Shown: positions 19,445 to 28,837, counted from the stretch's first letter. The stretch is 64,000 bases of DNA from Streptomyces sp. CoH27 (GCF_020181035.1 NZ_JAIQYY010000032.1:1-64000), one strand, 5' to 3'. Notes: generated by a model from the sequence alone, not told the origin. A program made the numbers and translations.

Positions 19445-21388
19445 ATGGCGGTGGATCAACTCCCTGGTGAGGTGCGGGAGTTCGCGGGCTACCTGAGCGG
19501 TCTGCTGGCGCGCCTGGACCAGGGGGAAGGCTGGAGCGGCGTCTTCTGGCAGCGTGACCCCGAGGGCATGCGGGCCTGCCTTCAGGGGCGCGAGGTGCCG
19601 CCGTGGGACGTGGTGGCGGCCCTGCTGGACGACCTCGCGGCGGCATACGGTGCGCCCGCGGCCGACGCCGAGCGGGAACGGGCCCGAGCTCTCTACCGGG
19701 CGGCCCTTGCGGCGTACGACGCCCGCCCCGGGGCACGCGAGGTCCTGGCCGACCGCCTCGACGTCATGCTCCGCGAGCAGCGGTACGCCGCCGACCGCCA
19801 GACCGAACTGGCCCGCCTGCTCTCCACGGCGGCCTCCGGCCCGGAGACCGATGCCCTGCGCCTCGACCTCGCCTGGGCCCACGACGACCACACCCGCGCG
19901 TCCGCCCGGTGCGCGGAACTCCAGCGCCGCCTCCGGGAACTGGACCGCCGTGCGACGGGCAGTCGGGCGGGAGCGGGACGGGGGCAGTGGGCTGCGGGTC
20001 CGGGGCGCCCCTCGGCCGCGGATTCCGGGCGGGCGGGGATGCCGGTGCGAGGTGATGGCGGTGGGGGCCGGGTGGCCTCGGGTGGTGGCCGGGGTGGGGT
20101 GTCGGGGGCGTCGGGTGAGGGTGTGGGGCGTCCTGTGGCTGTCGATTCCGGGCGGGCGGAGACGCCGGCCCCCGTCCGGCCCGAACCTGACCAGGCCTTC
20201 CGAGCCTCCGGCTCCTTCCCTGCCCCGGCCTCCGGTCCTGCGGGCTCCTTCCCTGCCCCGGCCTCCGGTCCTGCGGGCTCCTTCCCTGCCCCGGCCTCCG
20301 GCCCTGCGGGGTCCGCGCCTGGTCAGGTCCTGTGGGCTGCTGGTTCCTTCGCTGCCGCGGCCTCTGGCCCCGCCGGATCCGGACCCGGCCAGGCCCTCCC
20401 GGCGCCCGACTTCCGCCCTGCCCCGGCCTCCGGCCCCGCCGCACCGGCCGCCCACCCGGCGCAAGCCCACCCAACCCGCACATCCCGTATACACGCCACC
20501 GCGACCCCCTCCTCGCACATCGCGCCCACTCCGAACCCCGCGCCTGCCGCAGCGCCCGCTCCGACCCCTGCGTCCGTCACCCCGGTCACCCCGAACGCCG
20601 TGCCCGCCGCCGCATCCGCCCCGCCTCCACCCCCTGCCCCAGCTGCCCCCACCACCCCCCGCAAGCGCCGCCGTGGCAGTGCCCGCTTCGCCGGGATGGC
20701 CGAGGACACGGCGGCCCCCGTCGCCGTACCGCAGGTGCCCGTGCCGTCGGCCGCGCTGCCGCAGGCTGCCGCGACCGGCAGGCCGCGGGGTGCGCGGTTC
20801 GCCGGGGGAGTGCAGCAGGCCGTGGAGGCGGAGGCGGTCGGCGTCGAGGAGGTGGACGGTGAAGCCGGCGCGGCCGTCGTCGGTGCCGTCGAGCGGCTCG
20901 CCCGGTTGCGTGCCGAGGGGCGCAGCGGGGAGGCGCATGTGCTGCTCGCCGAGGTCGCGCAGTGGCCGGCCGGCCGGTTTCCGCTGCTTGCCGACGCGCT
21001 GCGCGTCGCCGGGCTCGGGGCGGACTGGGCGACGTTGTTGTGGGAGGCCGCCTCGCTGCCTCCTGAGCGGCTGGTCGGCGTCGCCGACGCGCTGGCCGGC
21101 GCCGGGCGGGGCGCCGACGGACGGCAGTTGCTGCGGCAGGGGGTGGCCCGGCCGGCCGAGCAGGTCGGGGCCGCCGTGCTGCGCCTGGCGGACGAGGGGC
21201 GAGGGCGGGAGGCCCGGGCGTTGTTGGACGCCTGTGCGCGGGCGCGGACGGCGGAGGAGGCCGCCCGTGCCGTCCTTCCCGATCCCGGCCGGCTCGTGCC
21301 CCTGCTGCTGGAGGCCGCCCGCGCCGTGTCCGAGGAGCGGTACTGGGACCTCGTGCACGCCCTGCGAGTCGCCGGACACGGTACGTGA
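19445..21388 (+). CDS. Large Ala/Pro-rich low-complexity protein of unknown function
   Basis: In this 647-residue protein, residues 1-180 are ordered and helical (VREFAGYLSGLLARLD, GREVPPWDVVAALLDDLAAAYG, and a coiled coil to RELDRR). That part resembles the helix-turn-helix-adjacent N-domain of other Streptomyces proteins of this type. Residues about 180-430 are disordered, rich in Pro, Ala and Gly, and include three tandem copies of GSFPAPASGPA. The C-terminal part (about 470-647) is made of Ala/Leu helical repeats resembling TPR- or HEAT-like units (RLARLRAEGRSGEAHVLLAEVAQWPAG, ALRVAGLGADWATLLWEAA). Such proteins are sometimes mislabelled after a viral tegument protein because of composition. 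No catalytic motif was seen. Confidence 0.75.
   Translation: MAVDQLPGEVREFAGYLSGLLARLDQGEGWSGVFWQRDPEGMRACLQGREVPPWDVVAALLDDLAAAYGAPAADAERERARALYRAALAAYDARPGAREVLADRLDVMLREQRYAADRQTELARLLSTAASGPETDALRLDLAWAHDDHTRASARCAELQRRLRELDRRATGSRAGAGRGQWAAGPGRPSAADSGRAGMPVRGDGGGGRVASGGGRGGVSGASGEGVGRPVAVDSGRAETPAPVRPEPDQAFRASGSFPAPASGPAGSFPAPASGPAGSFPAPASGPAGSAPGQVLWAAGSFAAAASGPAGSGPGQALPAPDFRPAPASGPAAPAAHPAQAHPTRTSRIHATATPSSHIAPTPNPAPAAAPAPTPASVTPVTPNAVPAAASAPPPPPAPAAPTTPRKRRRGSARFAGMAEDTAAPVAVPQVPVPSAALPQAAATGRPRGARFAGGVQQAVEAEAVGVEEVDGEAGAAVVGAVERLARLRAEGRSGEAHVLLAEVAQWPAGRFPLLADALRVAGLGADWATLLWEAASLPPERLVGVADALAGAGRGADGRQLLRQGVARPAEQVGAAVLRLADEGRGREARALLDACARARTAEEAARAVLPDPGRLVPLLLEAARAVSEERYWDLVHALRVAGHGT
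20210..20308. repeat. Three 33-bp tandem repeats inside the low-complexity gene
   Basis: Units at 20210-20242, 20243-20275 and 20276-20308 each encode GSFPAPASGPA. The first two are identical and the third differs by one base. The unit length is a multiple of three, so the frame is kept and copy number can vary. Confidence 0.9.
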
Positions 21389-21536
21389 GCGATGCGCGGA
21401 GGGCTCGTCCCGGTGTGTCCCGCTTCGCTCCGCCGGGCCGGATCGTCCGCTCGCCCATCGGCGTGTGAAACGTGATCGACCCCGCGGGTTGACGACGATG
21501 GTCTTGGCAAGGGCCTCCAGGAGGCTTACTTTCATC

Positions 21537-21566
21537 CCTCTACCGCCTGCTCTACGGGCGTAGAGG
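21537..21566. promoter_or_regulatory. Palindromic operator candidate upstream of the first nitrilase gene
   Basis: CTCTAC (21550-21555) and GTAGAG (21560-21565) form a perfect palindrome around GGGC. A third half site CCTCTAC (21537-21543) lies 6 bp upstream and can also pair with GTAGAGG. The element is 30-60 bp before the start codon, where a repressor or PucR-type activator would act. Confidence 0.45.
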
Positions 21567-21594
21567 CTCTGGCGTCCCGTCGAAGGAGCAGCTC

Positions 21595-22437
21595 ATGGCC
21601 AACGTCGTACGCGCCGCACTGGTCCAGGCCACCTGGACCGGCGACACGGAGTCCATGGTGGCGAAGCACGAGGAGCACGCCCGCGAGGCGGCCCGGCAGG
21701 GTGCCAAGGTCATCGGGTTCCAGGAAGTCTTCAACGCGCCCTACTTCTGCCAGGTCCAGGAGCCCGAGCACTACCGGTGGGCCGAGCCCGTTCCCGACGG
21801 GCCGACCGTGCGCCGTATGCGGGATCTCGCGCGCGAGACCGGCATGGTGATCGTCGTCCCGGTCTTCGAGGTCGAGCAGTCCGGCTTCTACTACAACACC
21901 GCCGCCGTGATCGACGCCGACGGCACCTACCTCGGCAAGTACCGCAAGCACCACATCCCGCAGGTCAAGGGCTTCTGGGAGAAGTACTACTTCAGGCCCG
22001 GGAACGTCGGCTGGCCCGTCTTCGACACCGCCGTCGGGCGCATCGGCGTCTACATCTGCTACGACCGGCACTTCCCGGAGGGCTGGCGGCAACTCGGGCT
22101 CAACGGTGCCCAGTTGGTCTACAACCCCTCCGCCACCCACCGCGGCCTTTCGGCGTACCTGTGGCAGCTGGAGCAGCCCGCGGCGGCCGTCGCCAACGAG
22201 TACTTCGTCGCCGCCATCAACCGCGTGGGCCGGGAGGAGTACGGCGACAACGACTTCTACGGGACCAGTTACTTCGTTGATCCGCGTGGGCAGTTCGTGG
22301 GCGAGACCGCGAGCGACAAGTCCGAGGAACTCCTCGTCCGCGACCTCGACTTCGGCCTGATCGACGAAGTGCGGCAGCAGTGGGCCTTCTACCGCGACCG
22401 CCGCCCCGACGCCTACGAAGGACTGATCCAGCCGTGA
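21595..22437 (+). CDS. Nitrilase-superfamily amidohydrolase, beta-ureidopropionase-like (copy 1)
   Basis: This 280-residue carbon-nitrogen hydrolase probably hydrolyses N-carbamoyl-beta-alanine or a related carbamoyl amino acid to the amine, CO2 and ammonia. The catalytic triad is visible as Glu in IGFQEVF (about 44), Lys in LGKYRKHHIP (about 118) and Cys in YICYDRHFPE (about 151). It forms a 4-bp overlap with the aminotransferase gene that follows, so the product beta-amino acid could go straight to transamination. A close paralogue of equal length lies 3.9 kb downstream in the same cluster. A palindromic element lies upstream. Confidence 0.9.
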   Translation: MANVVRAALVQATWTGDTESMVAKHEEHAREAARQGAKVIGFQEVFNAPYFCQVQEPEHYRWAEPVPDGPTVRRMRDLARETGMVIVVPVFEVEQSGFYYNTAAVIDADGTYLGKYRKHHIPQVKGFWEKYYFRPGNVGWPVFDTAVGRIGVYICYDRHFPEGWRQLGLNGAQLVYNPSATHRGLSAYLWQLEQPAAAVANEYFVAAINRVGREEYGDNDFYGTSYFVDPRGQFVGETASDKSEELLVRDLDFGLIDEVRQQWAFYRDRRPDAYEGLIQP

Positions 22438-23717
22438 ACGACCTCTACTCCCGCCACCGCCAGGTCCTGCCCGACTGGCTGGCCCTGTACTACGACGAGC
22501 CGATCGAGATCACCCACGGCGAGGGACGCCACGTCTGGGACTCCGCCGGCAACAAGTACCTGGACTTCTTCGGCGGCATCCTGACCACGATGACCGCGCA
22601 CGCGCTGCCCGAGGTCACCAAGGCCGTCAGCGAGCAGGCCGGGCGGATCATCCACTCCTCGACGCTCTATCTGAACCGGCCGATGGTCGAACTCGCCGAG
22701 CGCATCGCCCAGGTGAGCGGCATTCCGGACGCCCGGGTCTTCTTCACCACCTCCGGCACCGAGGCCAACGACACCGCCCTGCTCCTCGCCACCGCCCACC
22801 GGCGCAGCAACACCGTCCTGGCGATGCGCAACAGCTACCACGGGCGCTCCTTCAGCACGGTCGGCATCACCGGCAACCGCGGCTGGTCCCCGACCTCCCT
22901 TTCCCCGCTCCAGACCCACTACGTGCACGGTGCGGTGCGCGGCCGGGGCCCGTTCGCCGGGCTGGACGACCGCGCGTTCACCGACGCGTGCGTGGCCGAC
23001 CTCAGGGACATCCTCGGGCACATCCGGCCGCCCGCCGCGCTGATCGCCGAACCCATCCAGGGCGTCGGCGGCTTCACCTCCCCGCCCGACGGCCTCTACG
23101 CCGCCTTCCGCGAGGTCCTGGCCGAGCACGGCGTCCTGTGGATCGCCGACGAGGTGCAGACCGGCTGGGGCCGCACCGGCGAGCACTTCTGGGGCTGGCA
23201 GGCGCACGCCCGGAGCGGTCCGCCGGACCTCGTCACCTTCGCCAAGGGCATCGGCAACGGCATGTCCATCGGCGGGGTCATCGCCCGCGCCGAGATCATG
23301 AACTGCCTGGACGCCAACAGCATCTCCACGTTCGGCGGCACCCAGATCACCATGGCCGCCGGCCTCGCCAACCTCACCTACCTGCTGGAGCACGACCTCC
23401 AGGGCAACGCCCGCCGGGTCGGCGGGCTGCTCATCGAGCGGCTGCGGGCCGTCGCCGCCCAGCTGCCCGGCGTACGCGAGGTGCGCGGGCGCGGGCTGAT
23501 GATCGGCATCGAGCTGACCAGGCCGGGCACGGACGAGGCCGATCCGCGGGCGGCCTCGGCCGTCCTGGAGGCGGCCCGCGCCGGCGGCCTGCTCATCGGC
23601 AAGGGCGGCGGCCACGACACCAGCGCCCTGCGCATCGCACCCCCGCTGTCCCTGACGGTGGTGGAGGCGGAGGAGGGCGCGGCCATCCTCGAACAGGCGC
23701 TTCGCAGCGCGTACTAG
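22434..23717 (+). CDS. Class III PLP-dependent aminotransferase
   Basis: The 427-residue enzyme is of the alanine-glyoxylate/beta-alanine-pyruvate type. Motifs are WDSAGNKYLDFFGGI, FFTTSGTEANDTALLLA, NSYHGRSF, the Asp in WIADEVQTGWGRTG and the PLP lysine in VTFAKGIGNGMSIGG (about 267). The GTG start at 22434 overlaps the preceding stop, so it is coupled to the amidohydrolase. In pyrimidine or hydantoin breakdown it would transaminate beta-alanine or beta-aminoisobutyrate to the semialdehyde. The amino donor is inferred from context only. Confidence 0.9.
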   Translation: MNDLYSRHRQVLPDWLALYYDEPIEITHGEGRHVWDSAGNKYLDFFGGILTTMTAHALPEVTKAVSEQAGRIIHSSTLYLNRPMVELAERIAQVSGIPDARVFFTTSGTEANDTALLLATAHRRSNTVLAMRNSYHGRSFSTVGITGNRGWSPTSLSPLQTHYVHGAVRGRGPFAGLDDRAFTDACVADLRDILGHIRPPAALIAEPIQGVGGFTSPPDGLYAAFREVLAEHGVLWIADEVQTGWGRTGEHFWGWQAHARSGPPDLVTFAKGIGNGMSIGGVIARAEIMNCLDANSISTFGGTQITMAAGLANLTYLLEHDLQGNARRVGGLLIERLRAVAAQLPGVREVRGRGLMIGIELTRPGTDEADPRAASAVLEAARAGGLLIGKGGGHDTSALRIAPPLSLTVVEAEEGAAILEQALRSAY

Positions 23718-23735
23718 AGAAACAGGTGTACGGCC

Positions 23736-25304
23736 ATGACCACCACCACCTCCGAGACCCGGTACGGCTGGGAACCCGTGCTCTCCGTCCGCCAGGTGCT
23801 GTCCCTGGAACGGGTCCTGGCCGGGGAGCCCGAGGTGGTGGCCGGGGCCGGACAGCTGGACCGGCCGGTGCGCTGGGTGCATGTCGCCGAGGCCGCCGAC
23901 GTCGGCGTGATGCTCAGCGGCGGCGAGATGGTCCTCACCACCGGCGTGCTGCTCGCCGGTGACGAGAGCAAACAGGCCGAGTACATCCAGTCCCTGTACC
24001 GGGCCGAGGCGGCCGCCGTCGTCCTCGGTCTCGGGCGGGCGTTCCCCGCGCCGCCGGACGCGATGCGCCGCGCGGCGGACCGCTGCGGTCTGCCCATGGT
24101 GGTGCTGCACCGGCCCTTCCCCTTCGCCGAGCTGACGGAGGAGGTCCAGTCCCGGCTGGTCCGGCGCAAGTTCGCCGCGGTCAGTCTCTCGGAGTCGGTC
24201 CGCAGCGCGCTCACCGGCCTCATCACGGCCGGCGTCCCCCTCGGGCGGCTTCTCGACGAGGTCGCCGTGCACAGCGGCTGCCCCGTCGTCGTCACCAACC
24301 TCGCCCACCGCGTCCTCGCCACGGCGGGGGAGCGGTCCGCCGTGGACGACGTGCTGCGCGACTGGGAACGGATCGCCCGGCAGGCCGGCGGCGCCGACGG
24401 CGAGGGCTGGTTCAGCGCCGAGCTGGGCGGCCGCGGGGAGCGCTGGGGCCGGCTGCTGCTGTGCGGCTTCCGGGGCGAGCCGGCCACCGGACGGCTGCTC
24501 GCCGACCGGGCCGCCGAGGCGCTCGTGCTGCACCGCATGCTCGACGGCGGCTCCGCGCGCAGCTGGGAGGAGCAGTCCGCGCAGAGCCTGCTGACCGACC
24601 TCGTCTCCGGTGTCGTACCGGCCCGGCAGCTGCTGCCCCGGGCCCGCGCCGCCGGACTGCCGGTCAATCGGCGCACCTTCGTGCCGCTCGTCGTTCTCGG
24701 CCGGAGCCCCGGGCAACTCGACCGGGTGCTCCGGCTGCTGGGGCTGTCCGGGCTCGTCGCCGAACTCGCCGACGGGGCCAGTGCCGTCCTGCTCAGCCTC
24801 GCCCGGGACCAGGACGCCGAGGCCCTCACCGGGCACTTCGCGGCCCGGCTGCGGACCGGGTCCGACGCCGTGGTGGCCGCCGCGGATCCCCGTACCGCCT
24901 GGGACGACGTACCGGCCGGACTGCGGGAGTCCCGGCACGTCGCCGACGCCGTCGCCGACTCCCCCCACGCCCTGGACCTCCCGGCCGTCGTACGCCTCAA
25001 GGACGTACATCTGCGCGGCCTGATCCGGCTGCTGCGCGACGACCCGCAGGTGCAGTCCTTCGCCGAACGGGAGCTGGACGGGCTGCTGTGCGCCGCCGAA
25101 CCCGAGTTGCTGAACGTGCTGCGGACCTATCTCGCGACCGGCCGCAACAAGTCCCGCACCGCCCAGCTCCACCACGTCTCCCGGCCCGCCCTCTACCGCC
25201 GCCTGGAGGCGATACAGGCCCGCCTCGGCGTCGACCTCGACGACTTCGAACAGGCGGCCTCGGTCCACATCGCGCTCCTCGCGCACGATGCGCAACAGCG
25301 GTGA
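23736..25304 (+). CDS. PucR-family transcriptional regulator
   Basis: The 522-residue regulator has an N-terminal purine-catabolism PucR domain (about 15-135, LSVRQVLSLERVLAGEPEVVAGAGQLDRPVRWVHVAE). A middle GGDEF-like/CdaR region follows, and a C-terminal PucR helix-turn-helix (LLNVLRTYLATGRNKSRTAQLHHVSRPALYRRLEAIQARLGVDLDD). It sits in the middle of the nucleobase-catabolic cluster, 18 bp after the aminotransferase and 155 bp before the second amidohydrolase. It most likely activates the cluster in response to a nucleobase or degradation product. Repeated elements follow its stop and may be its binding sites. Confidence 0.9.
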   Translation: MTTTTSETRYGWEPVLSVRQVLSLERVLAGEPEVVAGAGQLDRPVRWVHVAEAADVGVMLSGGEMVLTTGVLLAGDESKQAEYIQSLYRAEAAAVVLGLGRAFPAPPDAMRRAADRCGLPMVVLHRPFPFAELTEEVQSRLVRRKFAAVSLSESVRSALTGLITAGVPLGRLLDEVAVHSGCPVVVTNLAHRVLATAGERSAVDDVLRDWERIARQAGGADGEGWFSAELGGRGERWGRLLLCGFRGEPATGRLLADRAAEALVLHRMLDGGSARSWEEQSAQSLLTDLVSGVVPARQLLPRARAAGLPVNRRTFVPLVVLGRSPGQLDRVLRLLGLSGLVAELADGASAVLLSLARDQDAEALTGHFAARLRTGSDAVVAAADPRTAWDDVPAGLRESRHVADAVADSPHALDLPAVVRLKDVHLRGLIRLLRDDPQVQSFAERELDGLLCAAEPELLNVLRTYLATGRNKSRTAQLHHVSRPALYRRLEAIQARLGVDLDDFEQAASVHIALLAHDAQQR

Positions 25305-25391
25305 AACATGCGACGACCTGCGAAAACGGCGGTGAAACATGGGTCAGCGAACGCGTGACACGGTGGCACGCCCACGCCCCGCAGACGTGAC
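25298..25391. promoter_or_regulatory. Direct repeats and palindrome in the promoter of the second catabolic operon
   Basis: GCGGTGAAACATG occurs at 25298-25310 and again at 25329-25341, a 31-bp spacing or about three helical turns. Just downstream, GCGTGACAC (25353-25361) and GTGGCACGC (25363-25371) form a 19-bp palindrome with one mismatched pair, and CGTGACACG recurs at 25386. These are good candidates for PucR sites. Confidence 0.5.
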
Positions 25392-25459
25392 ACGCTGCCA
25401 ATCCAACGGCCTGCTCCGGCTTTCTAGGCTCACCGCACACCGAGCTACCGGAGGTCCCG

Positions 25460-26302
25460 ATGAGCCGAGTGATCCGCGCCGCCCTGTTCCAGACCGCCTG
25501 GACCGGCGACAAGGAATCCATGATCCAGGTCCACGAGCAGGCGGCCCGCGACGCCGCCGCCCAGGGCGCCCAAGTCCTCTGCTTCCAGGAGCTGTTCTAC
25601 GGCCCCTACTTCTGCCAGGTCCAGGACAAGGCCTTCTACGAGTACGCCGAACGGATCCCCGAGGGTCCGACCGTGCAGCGCTTCCAGGCGCTCGCCCGGG
25701 AACTGGGCATCGTCCTCGTCCTGCCGATGTACGAGGAGGAGCAGCCCGGCGTCCTCTACAACACCGCCGCCGTGATCGACGCGGACGGCTCCTACCTCGG
25801 CAAGTACCGCAAGACCCACATCCCCCAGGTCCAGGGATTCTGGGAGAAGTTCTACTTCCGTCCCGGCAACAGCGGCTGGCCCGTCTTCGACACGGCCGTC
25901 GGCAGGATCGGCGTCTACATCTGCTACGACCGTCACTTCCCCGAGGGCTGGCGGGCGCTGGGCCTTGCCGGAGCCGAGATCGTCTTCAACCCCTCGGCCA
26001 CCTCGCGCGGCCTGTCCCGCTACCTCTGGCAGCTGGAGCAGCCCGCGGCGGCCGTCGCCAACGAGTACTTCGTCGGCGCGATCAACCGGGTCGGCGTGGA
26101 GGACCTCGGCGACAACGACTTCTACGGCACGACCTACTTCGTGGACCCCGAGGCCCAGTTCGTCGGCGAGGTCGCCGGCGACAAGGAGACCGAACTCGTC
26201 GTCCGCGACCTGGATCTGGCGAAGCTCCGCGAGGTCCGGGACCGCTGGCAGTTCTACCGGGACCGGGCGCCGGGGGCGTACACGCCGCTGACCGCACCCT
26301 GA
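25460..26302 (+). CDS. Nitrilase-superfamily amidohydrolase, beta-ureidopropionase-like (copy 2)
   Basis: This 280-residue protein is a close paralogue of the amidohydrolase at 21595, with the same length and near-identical blocks (WEKFYFRPGNSGWPVFDTAVGRIGVYICYDRHFPEGWR, YLWQLEQPAAAVANEYFVGAINRVG). The triad is Glu in CFQELF, Lys in LGKYRKTHIP and Cys in YICYD. It precedes dihydropyrimidinase by 28 bp, so this copy is the more likely partner in the reductive pathway: dihydropyrimidinase makes the carbamoyl amino acid, which this enzyme hydrolyses. Differences around NAPYF versus YGPYF suggest slightly different substrates. Confidence 0.9.
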   Translation: MSRVIRAALFQTAWTGDKESMIQVHEQAARDAAAQGAQVLCFQELFYGPYFCQVQDKAFYEYAERIPEGPTVQRFQALARELGIVLVLPMYEEEQPGVLYNTAAVIDADGSYLGKYRKTHIPQVQGFWEKFYFRPGNSGWPVFDTAVGRIGVYICYDRHFPEGWRALGLAGAEIVFNPSATSRGLSRYLWQLEQPAAAVANEYFVGAINRVGVEDLGDNDFYGTTYFVDPEAQFVGEVAGDKETELVVRDLDLAKLREVRDRWQFYRDRAPGAYTPLTAP

Positions 26303-26330
26303 CCGTAACCGAGTTGACCGAGGGAGCAGC

Positions 26331-27734
26331 ATGACCGGCCGTACAGTCATCCGCGGAGGACTCGTCATCACCGCCTCCGACGAGATCCACGCCGACGTCC
26401 TGATCGAGGACGGCCGCATCGCCGCCCTCGCCGCCTCCGGCACCCCCGCCGCCGGGGCGTTCACCGCCGAGCGGGTCGTCGACGCCACCGGGAAGTACGT
26501 CATCCCGGGCGGTGTCGACGCGCACACCCACATGGAGCTGCCGTTCGGCGGGACCTTCGCCTCCGACACCTTCGAGACCGGCACCCGTGCCGCCGCCTGG
26601 GGCGGTACGACGACGATCGTGGACTTCGCGGTGCAGAGCGTCGGGCACACCCTGCGCGAGGGCCTGGACGCCTGGCACGCCAAGGCCGAGGGCAACTGCG
26701 CGATCGACTACGCCTTCCACATGATCGTCTCCGACGTCCACGACGAGACGCTGAAGGAGATGGACCTGCTGGTGGAGGAGGGGGTGACCTCCTTCAAGCA
26801 GTTCATGGCGTACCCCGGGGTCTTCTACAGCGACGACGGGCAGATCCTGCGCGCCATGCAGCGCTCCGCCGACAACGGCGGCCTGATCATGATGCACGCC
26901 GAGAACGGCATCGCCATCGACGTGCTGGTGCAGCAGGCCCTCGACCGCGGTGAGACCGACCCCCGGTATCACGGGGAAGTCCGCAAGGCCCTGCTCGAAG
27001 CCGAGGCCACCCACCGCGCCATCCGGCTCGCCCAGGTGGCCGGCGCCCCCCTGTACGTCGTGCACGTCTCGGCGATGGAGGCGGTGGCCGAGCTGGCGCG
27101 GGCGCGGGACGAGGGGCTCCCCGTCTTCGGCGAGACCTGCCCGCAGTATCTGTTCCTGTCCACCGACAACCTCGCCGAGCCGGACTTCGAGGGCGCGAAG
27201 TACGTGTGCAGCACCCCGCTGAGGCCGCGCGAACACCAGGCCAAGCTGTGGCAGGGGCTGCGGACGAACGACCTCCAGGTGGTCTCCACCGACCACTGCC
27301 CGTTCTGCTTCACGGGCCAGAAGGAGCTGGGCCGCGGCGACTTCTCCAAGATCCCCAACGGCCTGCCCGGCGTCGAGAACCGCATGGACCTGCTGCACCA
27401 GGCCGTCGTCGACGGGCACATCTCCCGCCGCCGCTGGATCGAGATCGCCTGCGCCACCCCGGCCCGCATGTTCGGCCTGTACCCGAAGAAGGGCACCATC
27501 GCCCCGGGCGCCGACGCCGACATCGTCATCTACGACCCGCACGCCGAGCAGACCATGTCGGCCCGGACCCACCACATGAACGTCGACTACTCGGCCTACG
27601 AGGGCAAGCGGACCACCGGCCGGGTCGAGACCGTCCTCTCGCGCGGTGTGCCCGTCATCACCGAGCGGGAGTACACGGGACACGCCGGCCACGGCGTCTA
27701 CACCCCGCGCTCCACCTGTCAGTACCTCAACTAA
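26331..27734 (+). CDS. hydA: Dihydropyrimidinase / D-hydantoinase
   Basis: The 467-residue amidohydrolase-superfamily enzyme opens dihydrouracil, dihydrothymine or hydantoin rings. The dinuclear metal site is complete: HTH in GVDAHTHMELPFGG, the carboxylated lysine in TSFKQFMAYPG, His in MMHAENG and VVHVSAME, and Asp in STDHCPF. The C-terminal beta segment (VIYDPHAEQTMSARTHHMNVDYSAYEG) is typical of dihydropyrimidinases. It lies between its likely downstream enzyme and an LLM oxidoreductase. Confidence 0.95.
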   Translation: MTGRTVIRGGLVITASDEIHADVLIEDGRIAALAASGTPAAGAFTAERVVDATGKYVIPGGVDAHTHMELPFGGTFASDTFETGTRAAAWGGTTTIVDFAVQSVGHTLREGLDAWHAKAEGNCAIDYAFHMIVSDVHDETLKEMDLLVEEGVTSFKQFMAYPGVFYSDDGQILRAMQRSADNGGLIMMHAENGIAIDVLVQQALDRGETDPRYHGEVRKALLEAEATHRAIRLAQVAGAPLYVVHVSAMEAVAELARARDEGLPVFGETCPQYLFLSTDNLAEPDFEGAKYVCSTPLRPREHQAKLWQGLRTNDLQVVSTDHCPFCFTGQKELGRGDFSKIPNGLPGVENRMDLLHQAVVDGHISRRRWIEIACATPARMFGLYPKKGTIAPGADADIVIYDPHAEQTMSARTHHMNVDYSAYEGKRTTGRVETVLSRGVPVITEREYTGHAGHGVYTPRSTCQYLN

Positions 27735-27765
27735 TCGAAAGCTATTCGAACGAGGAGTGGCGCCC

Positions 27766-28785
27766 ATGGACTTCGGACTCGTCCTGCAGACCGACCCGCC
27801 GGCCTCCCGCGTCATCAGTCTGATGAAACGGGCCGAGCGCAACGGCTTCCGGTACGGCTGGACCTTCGACTCCGCCGTGCTCTGGCAGGAACCGTTCGTC
27901 ATCTACAGTCAGATCCTCGCCAACACCCAGAAGCTGACGGTCGGCCCGATGGTGACCAACCCGGGCACCCGCACCTGGGAGGTCACCGCCTCCACCTTCG
28001 CCACCCTCAACGACATGTTCGGCAACCGCACCGTGTGCGGCATCGGCCGCGGCGACTCCGCGATGCGCGTGGCGGGCCGCAAACCCAACACCCTGGCCCG
28101 CATCAGCGAGGCGATGAAGGTCATCCGTGCCCTGGGAAGCGGTGAGGAGGCCGACCTCGGCGGCACGAAGATCCGCTTCCCGTGGATCAAGGAAGGCGCC
28201 CGGCTCCCCGTGTGGATGGCCGCGTACGGCCCGAAGGCGCTGAAGATGACCGGTGAGGAGGCCGACGGCTTCATCCTCCAGCTCTCCGACCTCTACCTCA
28301 CCGAGTACATGGTCAAGGCGGTCAAGGACGCGGCCGTGGCCGCCGGACGCGACCCGTCCGAGGTGACGATCTGCGTCGCCGCCCCCGCCTACGTCACGGC
28401 CGACGACTCGCCCGAGGCGCTCGCCCACGCCCGCGAGCAGTGCCGCTGGTTCGGCGGCATGGTCGGCAACCACGTCGCCGACCTCGTCGCCAAGTACGGC
28501 GAGCACTCCGCCCAGGTCCCCGACGAACTCACCGACTACATCAAGGCCCGCGAGGGTTACGACTACTCCCACCACGGACGCGCCGACAACCCCGACACCG
28601 CGTTCGTGCCCGACGAGATCGTGGACCGCTTCTGCGTGATCGGCCCCGCCGAGAAACACATCGAGAAACTGAAGGCGCTGCGCGCGCTGGGCGTCGACCA
28701 GTTCGCCGTGTACGACATGCACGACGCCCAGGAGGCCACCATCGACGCCTACGGCACGAAGGTGATCCCGGCCGTCAACGCCTGA
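27766..28785 (+). CDS. LLM-class flavin/F420-dependent oxidoreductase
   Basis: This 339-residue TIM-barrel protein is of the luciferase-like monooxygenase class. It shows the N-terminal FGLVLQTDPPASRVISLMKRAE, the mid motif LTVGPMVTNPGTR, GIGRGDSAMRVAGRKP, and PVWMAAYGPKALKMTGEEADGFI. It resembles an F420-linked family found beside dihydropyrimidinase genes. Here it may supply the first reduction of the pyrimidine ring, a step for which no other dehydrogenase is present in the cluster. That role is inference. The ATG at 27766 has CGAGGAGTG upstream. Confidence 0.85.
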   Translation: MDFGLVLQTDPPASRVISLMKRAERNGFRYGWTFDSAVLWQEPFVIYSQILANTQKLTVGPMVTNPGTRTWEVTASTFATLNDMFGNRTVCGIGRGDSAMRVAGRKPNTLARISEAMKVIRALGSGEEADLGGTKIRFPWIKEGARLPVWMAAYGPKALKMTGEEADGFILQLSDLYLTEYMVKAVKDAAVAAGRDPSEVTICVAAPAYVTADDSPEALAHAREQCRWFGGMVGNHVADLVAKYGEHSAQVPDELTDYIKAREGYDYSHHGRADNPDTAFVPDEIVDRFCVIGPAEKHIEKLKALRALGVDQFAVYDMHDAQEATIDAYGTKVIPAVNA

Positions 28786-28837
28786 CGCCCTCCCCTTGGT
28801 TCACATCCCCCGAGTCCCCCCACGCCCCTCATGGTCT

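Noticed and set aside
20210..20308. Tandem repeats considered as a CRISPR array
   Set aside because: Units are contiguous, 33 bp, in frame and coding, with no spacers. No cas gene is present.
19064..21535. An 823-codon minus-strand frame through the low-complexity gene
   Set aside because: The plus-strand gene has an ordered N-terminal region and helical C-terminal repeats. The minus frame is Gly/Arg-rich throughout.
22413..25340. A 975-codon minus-strand frame
   Set aside because: It is antisense to the aminotransferase and PucR genes. Composition is Gly/Asp/Val-rich without motifs.
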